Shown here piece after piece: positions 14,327 to 15,850 of a stretch of 15,850 nt of DNA. Under the pieces are notes generated by a model. That model worked only from the letters and a program-made list of their open reading frames with translations. It ran no database searches and was not told where the DNA came from. How positions within the stretch are numbered: the stretch's first letter is position 1; each line of letters begins with the position of its first letter. The position numbers and the translations under genes were made by a program. The stretch lies in the NCBI GenBank assembly GCA_002938045.1, contig PTLJ01000009.1, positions 1 to 15,850 of the forward strand, read 5' to 3'. This DNA comes from Alphaproteobacteria bacterium MarineAlpha3_Bin4 (lineage in GTDB: Bacteria; Pseudomonadota; Alphaproteobacteria; Rhodospirillales; Casp-alpha2).

Positions 14327-15850
14327 ATGAAGAATCAAGCGCGCGTGGTCGTCATCGGCGGCGGAGTGGTCGGCGTCGGGACTCTCTATCACCTGGCCAA
14401 AAAAGGCTGGACTGATGTCGTCCTGGTCGAGCGTAAGGAGCTGACATCCGGTTCCACCTGGCACGCCGCAGGCCTCCTACCGCTATTCAACATGAGCTAC
14501 AGTGTCGGTCAGATCCACAAGCACTCGGTCGCCCTTTACCAGGGTCTGGAAGAAGAGACCGGCAAGAATGTTGGTTTCCGCAAAGTCGGCAACATCCGCC
14601 TGGCCTTAAACCAGAACCGCATGGATGAATACCACCAGTACGCTGGTGTCGCCGCCACCATCGGCGTCGATGTCAAATTCCTGATGCCGGACGAGGTTAA
14701 GGAGCTGTGGCCGCTGTGCAACCCGGACGGCATCGTTGGCGCCATCGTTCATCCTGAGGACGGCTACATCCAACCCGCCGACCTGACCCAGGCGATGGCC
14801 ACGGGCGCGCGCAACATGGGTGCCGAGATCTACCGCAACACCCGAGTCACCAGCATCGGACATAAGCCCTCGGGCGAATGGTTCGTCACCACCGACAAAG
14901 GCGACATCACCTGCGAGCACGTCGTCTCGGCGACCGGCAGCTTCGCCCGCCAGACTGGCGCCATGGTCGGCCTAGACGTGCCCGTAATTCCGGTCCAGCA
15001 CCAGTTCATCGTTACCGAGCCGCACCCGGAAATCCAGCAGCGTCACAAGGACGGCCTGCCTGAGATGGGGGTGCTGCGCGAATCAGACGGGTCGTGGTAC
15101 CTGCGCGAAGAGGCCGGCGGTCTGCTTCTCGGTCCCTACGAAGCCGGTGCCCCGTGCTGCTACGTTGACGGCCCAGACGACGAGGCCGAGTACGAGTTAT
15201 TCCAAGAGGACCTCGATCGTCTCGAGCCTCTTATCGAGGCCGCTATTAATCGGGTGCCAGCATTCTCCGAAGTCGGCGTCAAGGAAGTCTACAATGGCGC
15301 CATCTGCTACACCCCCGACGGGAATCCGATCATCGGCCCGGCTTGGGGCTTGAAGAATTTCTGGCTCAACGAAGGCCATTCGTTTGGCATCACTGCCGGC
15401 GGCGGCGCCGGCTGGCAGCTGGCCGAGTGGATCGTCGAGGGAGAGCCTACCATCGACATGCTCGGCGTCGAGCCGCGGCGGTTCGGCGACTACGCCACAA
15501 AGGCCTATCTCAGGGTCAAGAACGAGGAGGCCTACCGCAACGTCTTCACTATCCACTACCCAGACGAGGAGCGCGAGGACGCACGGCCCCTGCGCACGGC
15601 GCCGTGCTATGATCGGCTCAAGGACATGGGTGCCGTGTTCGGCCAGAAATTCGGTTGGGAGCGCGCTAACTGGTTCGCGCCCGAAGGCATGGAGCAAAAG
15701 GACGACTGGTCTTTCCGCCGCTCTAAGTGGTTCAAACCGATAGGCAAAGAATGCAGGAACGTGTCTGAGAACGTCGGCCTCTTAGACATGACGGCGTTCG
15801 CCAAATGCCGGATCTCGGGCCCGGGTGCCGAGGACTTCCTCGATAAACTC
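14327..15850 (+). CDS. Dimethylglycine/sarcosine dehydrogenase-like FAD oxidoreductase fused to GcvT, paralog 2 (3' truncated by window)
   Basis: 508 codons are open from the ATG to the last base, so the gene continues beyond the window; family length predicts about 800-820 residues. FAD motif GGGVVG at 11-16, Glu35, and SGSTWHAAG with His46 for covalent FAD lie at the same residue numbers as in the paralog at 2769-5195. The oxidase domain extends to about residue 385, the linker with YPDEEREDARPLRTAPCYDR to about 440, and the GcvT domain begins with GLLDMTAFAKCRISGPGAED just before the edge. Oxidative N-demethylation with transfer to THF is the expected chemistry. Residues after the FAD His (GLLPLFNMSYSV versus GGFHTLNGDPNV) differ between paralogs, and this part shapes the substrate side in the family, so substrates may differ. 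GGGAGGAA is 6 bases before the start. Divergent from mttB paralog 2. Confidence 0.93.
   Translation, partial: MKNQARVVVIGGGVVGVGTLYHLAKKGWTDVVLVERKELTSGSTWHAAGLLPLFNMSYSVGQIHKHSVALYQGLEEETGKNVGFRKVGNIRLALNQNRMDEYHQYAGVAATIGVDVKFLMPDEVKELWPLCNPDGIVGAIVHPEDGYIQPADLTQAMATGARNMGAEIYRNTRVTSIGHKPSGEWFVTTDKGDITCEHVVSATGSFARQTGAMVGLDVPVIPVQHQFIVTEPHPEIQQRHKDGLPEMGVLRESDGSWYLREEAGGLLLGPYEAGAPCCYVDGPDDEAEYELFQEDLDRLEPLIEAAINRVPAFSEVGVKEVYNGAICYTPDGNPIIGPAWGLKNFWLNEGHSFGITAGGGAGWQLAEWIVEGEPTIDMLGVEPRRFGDYATKAYLRVKNEEAYRNVFTIHYPDEEREDARPLRTAPCYDRLKDMGAVFGQKFGWERANWFAPEGMEQKDDWSFRRSKWFKPIGKECRNVSENVGLLDMTAFAKCRISGPGAEDFLDKL

Noticed and set aside
1..15850. CRISPR array, insertion sequence, tRNA or rRNA
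   Set aside because: No regularly spaced repeats, transposase-like protein, cloverleaf-like sequence or rRNA-like segment was seen.

Overview
The window is high-GC, densely coded bacterial DNA. Its gene families (COG5598/MttB-type methyltransferases without pyrrolysine, dimethylglycine/sarcosine dehydrogenase-like flavoproteins fused to GcvT, a heterotetrameric sarcosine oxidase operon, a proline-racemase-superfamily enzyme) are typical of aerobic Alphaproteobacteria that live on methylated amines and betaines. The lineage is an inference; no rRNA, tRNA or phylogenetic marker is present. Everything intact looks like catabolism of N-methylated amino acids, with methyl groups passed to tetrahydrofolate (THF) or released as formaldehyde.

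Layout. 1-256: decayed remnant of a GFA (glutathione-dependent formaldehyde-activating) family gene on the + strand. 269-685 (-): a VOC-fold protein with an intact metal triad. 693-944 (-): a second remnant, unrecognised, with an in-frame amber codon. 1123-2640 (+): first MttB-like methyltransferase. 2769-5195 (-): an 808-residue FAD oxidoreductase/GcvT fusion, convergent with it. 5219-5437 (+): a third, start-less coding remnant. 5510-10691 (+): soxB-soxD-soxA-soxG, tightly coupled. 10942-11952 (+): a proline-racemase-superfamily enzyme with the Cys/Thr pair of trans-3-hydroxy-L-proline dehydratase. 11962-12399 (-): a second VOC protein that lacks the metal ligands. 12456-14003 (-): second MttB-like methyltransferase. 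14327 to the window end (+): a second FAD oxidoreductase/GcvT fusion, cut by the window edge, divergent from the second mttB.

The same trio, MttB-like + VOC + FAD/GcvT fusion, occurs twice, on either side of the sox operon and the hydroxyproline gene. A reasonable model is that the MttB-like enzymes, or the fusions themselves, take a quaternary or tertiary N-methyl compound (a betaine, possibly an N-methylated proline or hydroxyproline) down to a mono-methyl amino acid, and that SoxBDAG performs the last oxidative demethylation. The GcvT domains of both fusions and SoxA would load the one-carbon unit onto THF. No corrinoid protein (MttC type), corrinoid reductase (RamA type), transporter, regulator, glyA, folD or purU lies in the window, so the methyl acceptor of the MttB-like enzymes is the main open question. 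Three decayed gene fragments lie between intact genes, showing that this catabolic island has been rearranged and trimmed.
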